Below are positions 14,922-22,563 of a stretch of DNA of 64,000 nucleotides, one piece after another. Below the pieces are notes generated by a model. The model was not told the DNA's origin. It was given only the letters and a program-made list of their open reading frames with translations, and did not search any database. The number at the start of each line of letters is the position of its first letter. Position 1 is the first letter of the stretch. The position numbers were made by a program, and so were the translations under genes. The stretch comes from Roseobacter sp. CCS2 (GTDB taxonomy: Bacteria; Pseudomonadota; Alphaproteobacteria; Rhodobacterales; Rhodobacteraceae): contig NZ_AAYB01000001.1 in the NCBI RefSeq assembly GCF_000169435.1, positions 1,116,001 to 1,180,000 on the forward strand, written 5' to 3'.

Positions 14922-16112
14922 TCATTGCGCTGCACTTTGCCTGAGCCACGCCGCCCACATGGCGAATCCTAAGCCCAAACCGGATGCCACTAGCATCAAT
15001 GTAAGCAGTGTTTGCGCACCATTGGTCTCGGTAACGGCAGCGCCTGTCGCCGCAGTCAAAATGGCACCTCCTGCAACGATCAACGCGCCACTTAGCCCTG
15101 CGGCACTGCCCGCAAGGTCCGGACGCACCGACATCGCGCCAGCATTACTACCGGGCATTGTGATCCCATTTCCGAGGCCCACGAATATCGTGCTCGCAAA
15201 GAAGATTTGTGGCGATGTGATGCCCAAAGCCAAGACGAGCAGACCTCCAGCAAGCCCGATGCAGGCTATGATCCGGCCCGCAATCATCATGGTGGTCGGC
15301 TCAAAGCCTTTGCCAAAACGCCCGGCAATGAAACCGCCAAACATGAACCCGACTGTTATTGTTCCTATGTAGAAACCAAGCTCTGCCGTCGAGATTTCAA
15401 AGACGGCTTGAGCCACAAGCGGAGCGCCCGTTAGGAAGATGTAGAACGCACCAACCGAGAAAGTGCCGCAGAGTGCGTAAGCCCAAAAAAGCGGTTCGCG
15501 CAAAAGGGATGTCGTGCGAGGCACTGGCGTGCCGGGATCACTGTCCCGATCCCGCTTGGTTTCGCCCAAGTCCAGCCAACACAAAATAAGCAGGCCAAAC
15601 CCGCACGCGGCATAGAAAGCAAAGATGGATCGCCACCCCAGAAATGTGTCCAGCACACCTCCTAACATCGGTCCAACCATCGGGGCGATTGCCATGGTCA
15701 TTCCGATGTAACCGATCAAGCTCACAGCCTCTCGCTCTGATCTCGTGTCCCGGACGATGGCGAGAGACAGGGCGTATCCGCCGATTATTCCGCCTTGAAG
15801 CATCCGGGAAAACAAAAACACCTCAATGTTTTGAGCAAGAGCGCAGCCCACCGACGCAAATGCAAAGACCAGCAACGCTCCCAAAAGGACTGGCCGTCTG
15901 CCAATCCGGTCTGACAGTGGGCCAATGATCAGTTGAATGATCGCAGTTATCGCAAGATACCCAGAGACCGCCCAACTCACCGTTCCATAGTCTGTTTCGA
16001 GATCGACAGCGATGTTCGCCAGTGAAGGCAAAAACATATTGAGAGACATGGGCGAAAACCCCGTCAGGAGGATCAGTGTGATCAAAGCGGGCGGTGTTTT
16101 GGGGCGGTACAT
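14922..16112 (-). CDS. MFS drug efflux transporter, Bcr/CflA family
   Basis: A 396-residue inner-membrane drug:H+ antiporter with twelve hydrophobic segments. The start region (ALITLILLTGFSPMSLNMFLPSL) and motif A in the second loop (GPLSDRIGRRPVLLG) are typical of the Bcr/CflA group, whose members export bicyclomycin, chloramphenicol/florfenicol and similar drugs. The motif-C-like segment (APMVGPMLGG) is present. The ATG is preceded by an intrinsic terminator and a 16-codon leader ORF, so expression is probably controlled by attenuation. The exact drug is not predictable. Confidence 0.9.
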   Translation of the reverse strand: MYRPKTPPALITLILLTGFSPMSLNMFLPSLANIAVDLETDYGTVSWAVSGYLAITAIIQLIIGPLSDRIGRRPVLLGALLVFAFASVGCALAQNIEVFLFSRMLQGGIIGGYALSLAIVRDTRSEREAVSLIGYIGMTMAIAPMVGPMLGGVLDTFLGWRSIFAFYAACGFGLLILCWLDLGETKRDRDSDPGTPVPRTTSLLREPLFWAYALCGTFSVGAFYIFLTGAPLVAQAVFEISTAELGFYIGTITVGFMFGGFIAGRFGKGFEPTTMMIAGRIIACIGLAGGLLVLALGITSPQIFFASTIFVGLGNGITMPGSNAGAMSVRPDLAGSAAGLSGALIVAGGAILTAATGAAVTETNGAQTLLTLMLVASGLGLGFAMWAAWLRQSAAQ

Positions 16113-16138
16113 TTTTGAATATTCTCAGCATTAGAAAC

Positions 16139-16165
16139 AAAAAAGCCCCCGAAGATTTCGGGGGC
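16139..16165 (-). terminator. Intrinsic terminator in the leader of the efflux pump gene
   Basis: A perfect 9-bp stem GCCCCCGAA/TTCGGGGGC with a 3-nt loop (16145-16165), followed on the minus strand by six T (16144-16139). It lies 26 bp before the pump ATG and 25 bp after the leader-peptide stop, so it would end transcripts before the structural gene unless prevented from folding. Confidence 0.85.
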
Positions 16166-16272
16166 GCATGGAAACAGATATGGAAAACCCTTATCGAACC
16201 ATGCACCTCTTGCTGACTACGACGACGAATTTAACGGTCATGGTTTTCTCCTCTGGCGGTGAGCGTAGTCAG
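16163..16272 (-). promoter_or_regulatory. Probable ribosome-mediated transcription attenuator
   Basis: The leader has two more inverted repeats. Arms CTGACTACG and CGTAGTCAG (16264-16272 and 16213-16221) enclose the leader ribosome-binding site and start. Arms GGTGCATGG (16199-16207, inside the leader ORF) and CCATGCGCC (16163-16171) pair with one G-U and overlap the terminator stem by 3 nt. Ribosome position on the leader ORF could therefore decide which stem forms. The 3-nt overlap is modest, so the switch is a hypothesis. Confidence 0.6.
16191..16241 (-). CDS. Leader peptide, 16 aa, upstream of the efflux pump
   Basis: A short ORF MTVKFVVVVSKRCMVR ending in TAA. It is preceded by a strong ribosome-binding site (AGAGGAG, 6-8 nt before ATG), unusually good for such a small frame. 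It is followed 25 nt later by an intrinsic terminator and then the Bcr/CflA pump gene. The run of four Val codons and the Lys-Arg-Cys region lie over the pairing arms of the leader RNA. This is the layout of leader peptides at which antibiotic-stalled ribosomes induce resistance genes (as for cmlA and erm genes). Confidence 0.65.
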   Translation of the reverse strand: MTVKFVVVVSKRCMVR

Positions 16273-16279
16273 ACAGTTC

Positions 16280-16425
16280 TCCCTTGGCAATCCGAAAAAC
16301 TGCCGTTCGTGCAACATGCAGCATCGGTGAATCTGGGCTCAAACCGAACCTTAGCTGCGCGATGCACCAACTTCCGGAATGCGGGACAAAGCGCACTTTC
16401 GCTGCATCTAGGCGAATGGCCGCTT
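16280..16425. repeat. Dispersed intergenic repeat, copy 1
   Basis: The sequence at 16315-16350 (GCAGCATCGGTGAATCTGGG and following GCTCAAACC) recurs in diverged form at 24778-24807. A further part reads AAAGCGCACTTTCGCTGCAT. Such TTGGGCTCAAA / GC.GACTTTCGCTGC segments are common short intergenic repeats in Rhodobacteraceae (from memory). It fills most of the gap between the YdcZ gene and the pump leader, so this gap holds no protein gene. Confidence 0.4.
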
Positions 16426-16449
16426 TGGAAGAGCCAAGATTCCTACGCG

Positions 16450-16890
16450 CTACGGCTTGGTGAGCAGCCAAACGCTTACGATGAGGCTCCCAACACCGGC
16501 CAGTCGATTGAGATCGATGGGTCGTCGGGATGCACCGAAGAACCCGTAGTGTTCCAATAGCAAAGCCACGAAAAATTGCGTCGCGACAACAATTGTAAAT
16601 GCTGCTGAAAGCCCCAAACGCGGCACTGTGAAACCAATTGACCCCGCAATCACCAACCCCAAGACTCCGGCCGAAAGGGCATACCATGGCACTTGCAAAA
16701 GGTTTTTCAGTGATCCGCCTTGCAGAAACAAAAGGATGATCGCTGCAACAAGTACCCCGCTGGCATAATTGACGAACAGTGCTCCGCTCGTTCCAATTTT
16801 GCGATCCATCATGCCCATGAATTGACCTTGAAGTGCGACGGCTGCCCCGCCCGTTGCTGCAATTGCGGCAAGCCAGATGGTATTGTTCAT
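16450..16890 (-). CDS. DMT-superfamily transporter, YdcZ/DUF606 family
   Basis: A 146-residue integral membrane protein with five hydrophobic segments (WLAAIAATGGAAVALQGQF, ALFVNYASGVLVAAIILLFL, WYALSAGVLGLVIAGSIGF, AFTIVVATQFFVALLLEHYG, GVGSLIVSVWLL). Length and motifs (GA.VALQ...N, G.....A.Q...A....H.G) match the half-size YdcZ proteins, which are thought to work as dimers. The substrate is unknown. It lies upstream of the Bcr/CflA pump on the same strand, with a long leader between them. Confidence 0.85.
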   Translation of the reverse strand: MNNTIWLAAIAATGGAAVALQGQFMGMMDRKIGTSGALFVNYASGVLVAAIILLFLQGGSLKNLLQVPWYALSAGVLGLVIAGSIGFTVPRLGLSAAFTIVVATQFFVALLLEHYGFFGASRRPIDLNRLAGVGSLIVSVWLLTKP

Positions 16891-17089
16891 TTTGTATCCT
16901 CAGGATTTGATGTTCAGGAAATCCGCCAAACTCAAACGAGGCGCTACAAATGACAAAAGTCAGATCGGCATTGCTGACCGTATAGAATGCGTCATCAAAA
17001 TTCTACGTCCATTTTTCGATAGCTGGGGGCGTGACGTCCTGAATTGCGCAACTCTGGCCAGCCCGTCGTATCAGAAAGGTCAAATTCGA

Positions 17090-17563
17090 CTAAGATTGTG
17101 CATTCTGATTGTCGTTGATCTCTTTAAGGATATCTTTCAAGTCAGCCATGCGTTGTTGACCGATCACCTGTTCGTAACGTGTCTCGATCTCAATTTTCAC
17201 CGCGTCAATTTCGGCATAAAGTAAACGACCACTATCCGTCAGAACGATGCGTTTTTTTCGCGCGTCGTCGGGGTCAGGCTGTCGCGTGACAATGGTGTCG
17301 CGCACCAGATCATCTATTTGCTGTTGGACGGCTTGCTTGCTTAGGCCTGATACAGTTGTCAGCCTGCTTTGGGACAATCCAGAGGGACCGATGTGCCTAA
17401 GAAGGCTATATCGCGCATCGCCATAGTCGTGAAACCCGCGTGCGATCATCCCCGCCACGAGTTCCTTTTTCCAATTCTGCGTGGCCTGCCACAAATCCCA
17501 GCCAATATGATCAATAATTTGAAACTCTCCAAATTCAGCGCTATTCGTCAAGTAACTTGACAA
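17090..17563 (-). CDS. MarR family transcriptional regulator
   Basis: A 157-residue winged-helix regulator: helix-turn-helix at about 70-95 (GLSQSRLTTVSGLSKQAVQQ), wing DPDDARKKRIVLTDSGR at about 104-122, and flanking dimerisation helices. The KQAVQQQIDDL and R.PDP.D.R.K.I.LT.SG motifs are diagnostic. The start is uncertain: TTG at 17563 and TTG at 17551 both fit, and neither has a clear ribosome-binding site. A perfect palindrome overlaps this start, suggesting autoregulation. It is divergent from the DOMON gene, which is its probable target. Confidence 0.88.
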   Translation of the reverse strand: MSSYLTNSAEFGEFQIIDHIGWDLWQATQNWKKELVAGMIARGFHDYGDARYSLLRHIGPSGLSQSRLTTVSGLSKQAVQQQIDDLVRDTIVTRQPDPDDARKKRIVLTDSGRLLYAEIDAVKIEIETRYEQVIGQQRMADLKDILKEINDNQNAQS

Positions 17564-17598
17564 ATGTTATCGCGCTAGTTAAAGTCAACCTACTTGAC
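17547..17598. promoter_or_regulatory. Paired operator palindromes of the MarR regulator
   Basis: GTCAAGTAACTTGAC at 17547-17561 and GTCAACCTACTTGAC at 17584-17598, both of the form GTCAA-N5-TTGAC with starts 37 bp apart. One sits on the regulator start and the other 17 bp before the DOMON gene start, the usual place for MarR-type operators. Confidence 0.65.
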
Positions 17599-17614
17599 GA
17601 TTTAAGGACTTTCA

Positions 17615-18136
17615 ATGGACTTTACCAAACGCGACTTCATGGTTCGGTTGTGCGCAGCAACGGGGGCATCAGGTCTGATAACATCATCCGCAAAAGCTGA
17701 TCCCGCACGCGGCGTCGTCATTGATGGCGTCTCGTTTCGATGGATGTTTCAGGACGGTCGTCTGGTCGGTGAACTCTCTGCGCCCACACCGGGATGGATC
17801 GCTGTGGGGTTCCACGCAGAAACAGGGCTTCAAGGAACCTACTTTGTCATCGCGTCAGTTGCTGATGATGTTCATCGGATCGAAGAACACTTTGCTGTTG
17901 TTCCTGATCACATTCCAATATCGGACCTTGGCTGGCCGAACACCGCCCGCTTGCATGCTGGACTGTTTCAAGACGGGGTTTCGTCAATGTCCTTCTCCAT
18001 TGCAGCAACTTCCCCGTTCGGGGCGCGGGTCGCTTTGCAGTCAGGCAGGCACGTAAATCTCATGCTTGCTTGGTCCCATGAGGCCGACTTTGATCACCAT
18101 TCGGCATGGCGCAAGCACATTGCCATTTCTTTATGA
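17615..18136 (+). CDS. Exported DOMON-domain protein
   Basis: A 173-residue protein with an N-terminal export signal (KRDFMVRLCAATGASGLI, with a Lys-Arg pair resembling a Tat signal) followed by one DOMON domain (FRWMFQDGRLVGELSAPTPG, WIAVGF, EEHFAVVPDH, VNLMLAWSHEADFDHHSAW). DOMON domains bind heme or sugars in periplasmic and extracellular redox proteins. The Met and His residues expected of a heme-binding member are plausible (WSHEADFDHHS) but cannot be assigned safely. It is divergent from the MarR gene and 31 bp ahead of a methyltransferase gene, with which it may form an operon. Confidence 0.75.
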   Translation: MDFTKRDFMVRLCAATGASGLITSSAKADPARGVVIDGVSFRWMFQDGRLVGELSAPTPGWIAVGFHAETGLQGTYFVIASVADDVHRIEEHFAVVPDHIPISDLGWPNTARLHAGLFQDGVSSMSFSIAATSPFGARVALQSGRHVNLMLAWSHEADFDHHSAWRKHIAISL

Positions 18137-18167
18137 ACCAATTGGCTGGACACAAAAGGCAGTGAAC

Positions 18168-18818
18168 ATGACATCGGAAACGACCAATTCGGCCAACTCA
18201 GGCAGTTCGCTGATCAATCTTTACAGCAAGGCAAGCTCGAAATGGCAGTCGACTGTTGAACGGCTGGGCTATCCCGCCGCCTACGGCGAACTTATTGCAC
18301 GTAGTGTATCCGCATCCCAATATAGTAGCCTTGTGAATGTTCTGGATGTGGGGGCCGGCACTGGCACCTTTACCACGGCACTGCTGCAATCATCTGTTGC
18401 AGTTGGCCGCATAGATCTTCTCGAACCGTCGCCGGACATGCTGGCCGTAGCGGAACATCGTATAGGCCCGAACGCCAATCGCCTCAGGTGTTTTTCAGGT
18501 GGGATCGGGTCGCCACAGGTTAACGCAGGGACCTATGACATCATCCTGTGCGCTCATGTGATTGAGCATATCGACGATGTTCAAGCGGGCTTGGCTTGGA
18601 TGAAAAGCCGCCTGACCGAGCAAGGTGTGCTATTGCTTGCCGTCAGCAAACCGCATTGGTGCACATCTCTGGTTCGCATGCGATGGGGCCATGCCGCTTA
18701 TTCGCCACCAAGTGTAGAAAAGCTGCTGCTTACAGCCGGATTTTCACAGATTGATAGCGGCCCGTTCAGCAAGGGACCGCCAAGTCGAACGAGCTATGGA
18801 TATACAGCGCGGGCGTGA
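18168..18818 (+). CDS. Class I SAM-dependent methyltransferase
   Basis: A 216-residue enzyme. Motif I VLDVGAGTGTFTTALL at about residue 62 and the following acidic loop (RIDLLEPSPDML) form the SAM pocket. YDIILCAHVIEHIDDVQAGL is the motif IV region, typical of Methyltransf_11/25 proteins. The start was placed at the ATG at 18168, because the longer frame would run into the DOMON gene. The substrate is unknown. It follows the DOMON gene closely and may share its MarR-controlled promoter. Confidence 0.85.
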   Translation: MTSETTNSANSGSSLINLYSKASSKWQSTVERLGYPAAYGELIARSVSASQYSSLVNVLDVGAGTGTFTTALLQSSVAVGRIDLLEPSPDMLAVAEHRIGPNANRLRCFSGGIGSPQVNAGTYDIILCAHVIEHIDDVQAGLAWMKSRLTEQGVLLLAVSKPHWCTSLVRMRWGHAAYSPPSVEKLLLTAGFSQIDSGPFSKGPPSRTSYGYTARA

Positions 18819-18953
18819 TGCGTTTATAATTCTTTCAGCCCTGAACAGGTGTTGAGGGTAGTTTTAACAAAGGAGTGCTCTGCCAGTGATCAAGTAATTT
18901 GCCTGAATTTTTGCAGCCTTGTGCTGAATGGTAACTTGGAATTGGAGCACTCA

Positions 18954-19481
18954 ATGCATCCTATTATTTATGACGTCGCCGTCTCACTTGACGGTTTTAT
19001 TTGCGGTCCCGACGAGGACGTTTCACAATTCGCCCACGATGGAGAGGTCGTCGAAGACTACAATCGCAGGCTTTCCACATACGCGACGGCCATCATGGGA
19101 CGATCAACTTATGAATTTGGCTATAAGTTTGGCCTTGTTGCAGGTCAGAACCCCTATCCACATCTGAAGACAATCGTGTTTTCGACCCAGATGGAGGCTC
19201 CCAATGAAAGCAAAATTGTCGTTCAACGCGACATAAGTGATGGCCTGATGAAAGACATCGCAGCGGCGTCCGATGGTCCGATCTATCTTTGCGGCGGAGG
19301 AGATTTTGCGGGGTCGCTTCTTATGAAAGGTATGATTGACCGGATTGTGCTTAAGCGCGCGCCGATTGTACTGGGCGGTGGAGTGTCCCTATTTGGTCAA
19401 CGGCAGACCAAAGCACCGATCCGCAGAGTATCTACCAAGACGTATGACAATGGATACGTTTTGGAAGAATTCACACTATAA
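18954..19481 (+). CDS. RibD C-terminal / dihydrofolate reductase-like family protein
   Basis: A 175-residue protein of the bacterial DHFR-like (RibD_C) family: IIYDVAVSLDGFICGPDEDV at the start, IMGRSTYEFGY, KTIVFSTQM, and YLCGGGDFAGSLL for NADPH binding, then VLKRAPIVLGGGVSLFG. These proteins are NAD(P)H-dependent reductases of mostly unknown substrate. The upstream frame is open to 18849, but the family start fits the ATG at 18954. It stands after a 135-bp gap from the methyltransferase gene. A GATCGCCGC/GCGGCGATC hairpin just downstream (about 19485-19515) may terminate transcription. Confidence 0.85.
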   Translation: MHPIIYDVAVSLDGFICGPDEDVSQFAHDGEVVEDYNRRLSTYATAIMGRSTYEFGYKFGLVAGQNPYPHLKTIVFSTQMEAPNESKIVVQRDISDGLMKDIAAASDGPIYLCGGGDFAGSLLMKGMIDRIVLKRAPIVLGGGVSLFGQRQTKAPIRRVSTKTYDNGYVLEEFTL

Positions 19482-19710
19482 CCATGATCGCCGCTGCCAT
19501 GTGTGGCGGCGATCTCATTGTAGCCGTTCACCCATGCCGCAGCATTTGTTACAATGAGCTCACACCATACGTTGACTGTCTTAGTTGCCTATTTTGTGTG
19601 TTGTAAGGTCTATGGGGTCGGATTTGCAGACGAAGCAGTTGTCGACAATCACAGGGCGAAATTTGGTTTTGGCCTAGGTACCTTGTTTCGACCAAGCATT
19701 TGCGATGCGT

Positions 19711-20361
19711 TCAGTCGTCATCTCGCCATTGAACGTCATAATGCGTCCCATCGCAGAATGGCTTGTTCTTTGAATGACCACATCGGCACAAAACGTATTT
19801 TGCGGGGCTGGCCCCGGCGCCATTGAATTCAGCATCCAGTGGCACGTTAGAAACCCAATACGGACCATGCCGTTCGATATCAATCTTGACCTCGGGGGAC
19901 GTCATATGGGCGGCGTTCATGCTTTGCGTGCTTAGCCTAAGGGCACCTGACGGGCAGGCAGAAATGACCGCGAGAATGTCTTGCAGCGATCCGCCATCTG
20001 GCTTGATCCACGGTTTTTCTTGAGGGTTAAAGATGTCCTTGGCCAATCGGGCGCATTCCCCCGCATGCGAACAAAGCACAGGGGTGTAATGAACTGTGAC
20101 GGGGTGGGAACTCGCCGTTCCTGAATACGCAATCTCTTTGTTTCTAATCTTGCTGTGATCCGGAGCGCTGGAAAAACCCTCGTCGCTGTGCGACCCGTCG
20201 CAAAAAGGTTTGTTCTTGGACGCACCGCACCGGCAAAGCGCTGCGACTTCCTTTGTTTCGATATCTTCGCCATTGGTGTCACGAAGGTTAGGCGGCGACG
20301 AGACGACAAGCGGGCCATTCTCGCGCAATGATATTTTTGTTTCTGAAGCCATAGTATGCAT
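19711..20361 (-). CDS. Iron-sulfur protein with two CDGSH domains around a divergent 4Fe-4S domain
   Basis: A 216-residue protein with three modules. CDGSH domain 1 (CRCGASKNKPFCDGSH) is at about residues 43-58. A Fer4_19-like domain has CSHAGECARLAKDIF and, after about 30 residues, CPSGALRL. CDGSH domain 2 (CRCGHSKNKPFCDGTH) is at about 191-206. Each CDGSH motif (C-x-C-x2-S/x-x3-P-x-C-D-G-(S/T)-H) binds a 2Fe-2S cluster with three Cys and one His. This domain order is known in bacterial proteins of unknown function, probably in redox or iron-sulfur transfer. It follows the MATE gene by 50 bp on the same strand. Confidence 0.92.
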   Translation of the reverse strand: MHTMASETKISLRENGPLVVSSPPNLRDTNGEDIETKEVAALCRCGASKNKPFCDGSHSDEGFSSAPDHSKIRNKEIAYSGTASSHPVTVHYTPVLCSHAGECARLAKDIFNPQEKPWIKPDGGSLQDILAVISACPSGALRLSTQSMNAAHMTSPEVKIDIERHGPYWVSNVPLDAEFNGAGASPAKYVLCRCGHSKNKPFCDGTHYDVQWRDDD

Positions 20362-20411
20362 CCTTTTCTAAATTTTACGTCGCTTTTGGACCACTCAGCG
20401 CATAGAATCCA

Positions 20412-21767
20412 TCATAATCCCCGATGCTGAACCCCGCTTGGAATAGCACGCTCAGGATGGCAGTTGGTTGACAGAAGGGGCCAATCCAAACCCCACCCAT
20501 TTTCGATTTTATGGGAAAGCCAGAGCGCGACCAAGAATGTCGCAACACCTGCAATCGCGTTGGCAATCGCTTGCCCCGCTAGAACCCCCGGGGCGCCGAA
20601 GTACGCCGCGCAAAGCGTCATAAGCGGGATCGCCAAACCCAGATCACGGGCAAAATTGCTGATTGTTCCAAGGCCCGGATGGTGAAGCGCCGTCAGGATC
20701 GGATTTGCACAGAGTTGCAAGGCAAACAGTATATTGGTTATGACAATGAAGGTTGCATAGAAGCGAAGCAAATCTGCTGCGTCACCCTCAAGCTGAAAAA
20801 GAGATATCAGCGACCCTTGTAGAGCAAATATGACGATTGCGACTGGTACCATATAAATAACCGAGAATTTTGCGCCGGCGGTCAAAGTTTCGCGGACGCG
20901 GTCGAACTGGCCAGCACCGACATTTTGCGACGCAACCGGACCAATCGCACCCGAAAGGCCGTATAGCCCCGCGAAAGCAACGGGCGAAATACGCCCGATG
21001 ACAGAGGCTGCCGCAACAGCGTCTGTCCCAAACTTTGCCATCTGCATTGTAGCATATGACGCGCCGATCGGGCCGGACAGGTTCGTGATCACGGACGGGA
21101 CAGCGATCTTGTTCAACTGCTTAAAGTCGGACCATATCTGGGAGGTATCGATCCGGCCAAGCAAATCATGCTTTCGGATCAATCCAAAGATTGCGACGGC
21201 CACGACGACAATTCTTGAAATAACTGACGCAATGGCCGCGCCACTCAACCCCATGCCAACGCCAAAAATCAGGATTGGATCCAGTACAGCGTTTACAACA
21301 CCGCCAGAAATAGTTGACCACATCGCCAGTTTGGCATCACCCGCTGACCGCAAAATTGCGGTGCCAGCCATGGCGATCCCTAGCAGCGGAAGTGAAGCGC
21401 CAACGATCGTGAAGTAAGTGACGGCAAACGCGAGCGTTTCGCCGCGCGCGCCCAAAAATTGCATGATGCCTTCTGCAAAGACGACCGTCAGGATCGTGAT
21501 TGGGACCGACCAAACCAACATATACAGCATGCCATGGGTGGCCAGACGTCTGGCTGCGGCTTCGTCACCTTCGCCAAGCAATTGCGCAACCAGCGTTCCA
21601 ATGCTGATCGCGATGCCGATACAGATAGCAGAGCCAAAGAAAATACCGACACCAGCAAACCCAACAGCCGCGGCCAACGCGGGCTGACCCAGCAATGCGA
21701 TAAAAAACACATCAACAAGATCAACGATAAAGATCGCAAACAGCCCAATCGCCCACGTTGTGGACAA
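20412..21767 (-). CDS. MATE family efflux transporter with interrupted 5' end
   Basis: A 451-codon frame with twelve membrane segments and MATE/NorM character (GLFAIFIVDLVDVFFIALLG, LATHGMLYMLVWSVPITILT, GLSGAIGPVASQNVGAGQFD). These are Na+- or H+-driven multidrug exporters. The annotated start is a TTG, but an ATG at 21821, with GAAGG six bases upstream and 9 nt after the MoaF-like gene, begins the same frame (MQHKATYTQG) and meets TGA at 21789-21791. The next codons (IFSHITAL) look like the normal family N-terminus. The gene may thus be a recent pseudogene, or be translated from TTG without its first helix part. The last 20 residues also look non-homologous. Confidence 0.8.
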   Translation of the reverse strand: MSTTWAIGLFAIFIVDLVDVFFIALLGQPALAAAVGFAGVGIFFGSAICIGIAISIGTLVAQLLGEGDEAAARRLATHGMLYMLVWSVPITILTVVFAEGIMQFLGARGETLAFAVTYFTIVGASLPLLGIAMAGTAILRSAGDAKLAMWSTISGGVVNAVLDPILIFGVGMGLSGAAIASVISRIVVVAVAIFGLIRKHDLLGRIDTSQIWSDFKQLNKIAVPSVITNLSGPIGASYATMQMAKFGTDAVAAASVIGRISPVAFAGLYGLSGAIGPVASQNVGAGQFDRVRETLTAGAKFSVIYMVPVAIVIFALQGSLISLFQLEGDAADLLRFYATFIVITNILFALQLCANPILTALHHPGLGTISNFARDLGLAIPLMTLCAAYFGAPGVLAGQAIANAIAGVATFLVALWLSHKIENGWGLDWPLLSTNCHPERAIPSGVQHRGL

Positions 21768-21830
21768 CGCCGTGATATGGCTGAAAATTCATCCCTGCGT
21801 ATAGGTCGCTTTATGCTGCATTGGGAACCT

Positions 21831-22139
21831 TCACTGCGTCACTGTCAGCTTGCCGGGGTTGATAAACACATCTCGTCCGATGTTTGCGTGGGTGATAAGC
21901 GTGCCGTCGGTTAACCGCAAAATGTTGCTCAGGCCTGGCCCATCGGCCTCGACCCAAGTCAGCATGAACATGTCGTCGGTGAGTTTGCTAAAGACATATT
22001 GTTCCGTGTCGCCTTGGCCTGTGTTTTTGCCAGCCGTCCTTGTCCAGCGTAGCGCCGTCTGTGATAGAATTTCAATGCTATAGGTTTCATCCGAATAGAC
22101 GAAGCCGAAGCTCATCCCAATTATGTCTTTGTGGTCCAT
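21831..22139 (-). CDS. MoaF-like domain protein
   Basis: A 102-residue calycin-like protein: MSFGFVYSDETYSIEIL at the start, LRWTRTAGKNTG, EQYVFSKLTDDMFMLTWVEA, and LTDGTLITHANIG. This resembles the MoaF domain, first named from the monoamine-regulon moaF gene; members may bind small hydrophobic ligands. It lies between the DUF1330 gene and the MATE gene on the minus strand, all probably from one promoter divergent to the LysR gene. No catalytic residue can be named. Confidence 0.7.
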   Translation of the reverse strand: MDHKDIIGMSFGFVYSDETYSIEILSQTALRWTRTAGKNTGQGDTEQYVFSKLTDDMFMLTWVEADGPGLSNILRLTDGTLITHANIGRDVFINPGKLTVTQ

Positions 22140-22167
22140 CTGATGGCCTCCTATTTCGGAATTCCGG

Positions 22168-22470
22168 TTATTCCGTGTTGCCTTCGATAAACACCGCGCT
22201 GAACGTCCCCGCCGATTTGCGCAGCGCCTTCAGCGGGGCGTAGTCATCCGATGCGTACCAAGCCTGCGCATCAGCCATCGACGGGAATTTGATGATGACG
22301 GGGTATGTCGGGGCCCAATCGCCTTCTTTGACATCAACCTGACCGGCCTTGGTCACGTACTGCCCTTTGAAGGCGTGGGTGATCGGCTCCACCGTGGTGG
22401 CATATTCTTGCATCTTATCCATGTCGGTGATCTCGAGGTTTTGAAACAGGCAGTATGCAGTCATAGTCAT
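22168..22470 (-). CDS. DUF1330 family protein
   Basis: A 100-residue dimeric alpha/beta-barrel-type (ferredoxin-like) protein: AYCLFQNLEITDMDKMQEYA, GQYVTKAG, PVIIKFPSMADAQAWYASDD and YAPLKALRKSAGTF. The F....A..WY.S..Y..L...R motif is diagnostic of DUF1330. Function is unknown; the fold is shared with small oxygenases and isomerases. It is the first gene of the minus-strand set divergent from the LysR gene and so a likely target of that regulator. Confidence 0.88.
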   Translation of the reverse strand: MTMTAYCLFQNLEITDMDKMQEYATTVEPITHAFKGQYVTKAGQVDVKEGDWAPTYPVIIKFPSMADAQAWYASDDYAPLKALRKSAGTFSAVFIEGNTE

Positions 22471-22505
22471 TCTCCGGGATTGGGTTGCTGTTCCTAAGGC
22501 TATTT

Positions 22506-22543
22506 ATTTCTAAAAATGCGTTGTAGGCTATCATTTTAGAAAT
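22506..22543. promoter_or_regulatory. Inverted repeat in the LysR/DUF1330 intergenic region
   Basis: ATTTCTAAAAATG at 22506-22518 and CATTTTAGAAAT at 22532-22543 form an inverted repeat with one extra base, and a further TTAGAAAT half-site occurs at 22558-22565 at the LysR start. An A/T-rich dyad midway between divergent regulator and target is the standard LysR-type recognition and activation site arrangement. Confidence 0.5.
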
Positions 22544-22563
22544 CGTATTTCGCGGAATTAGAA

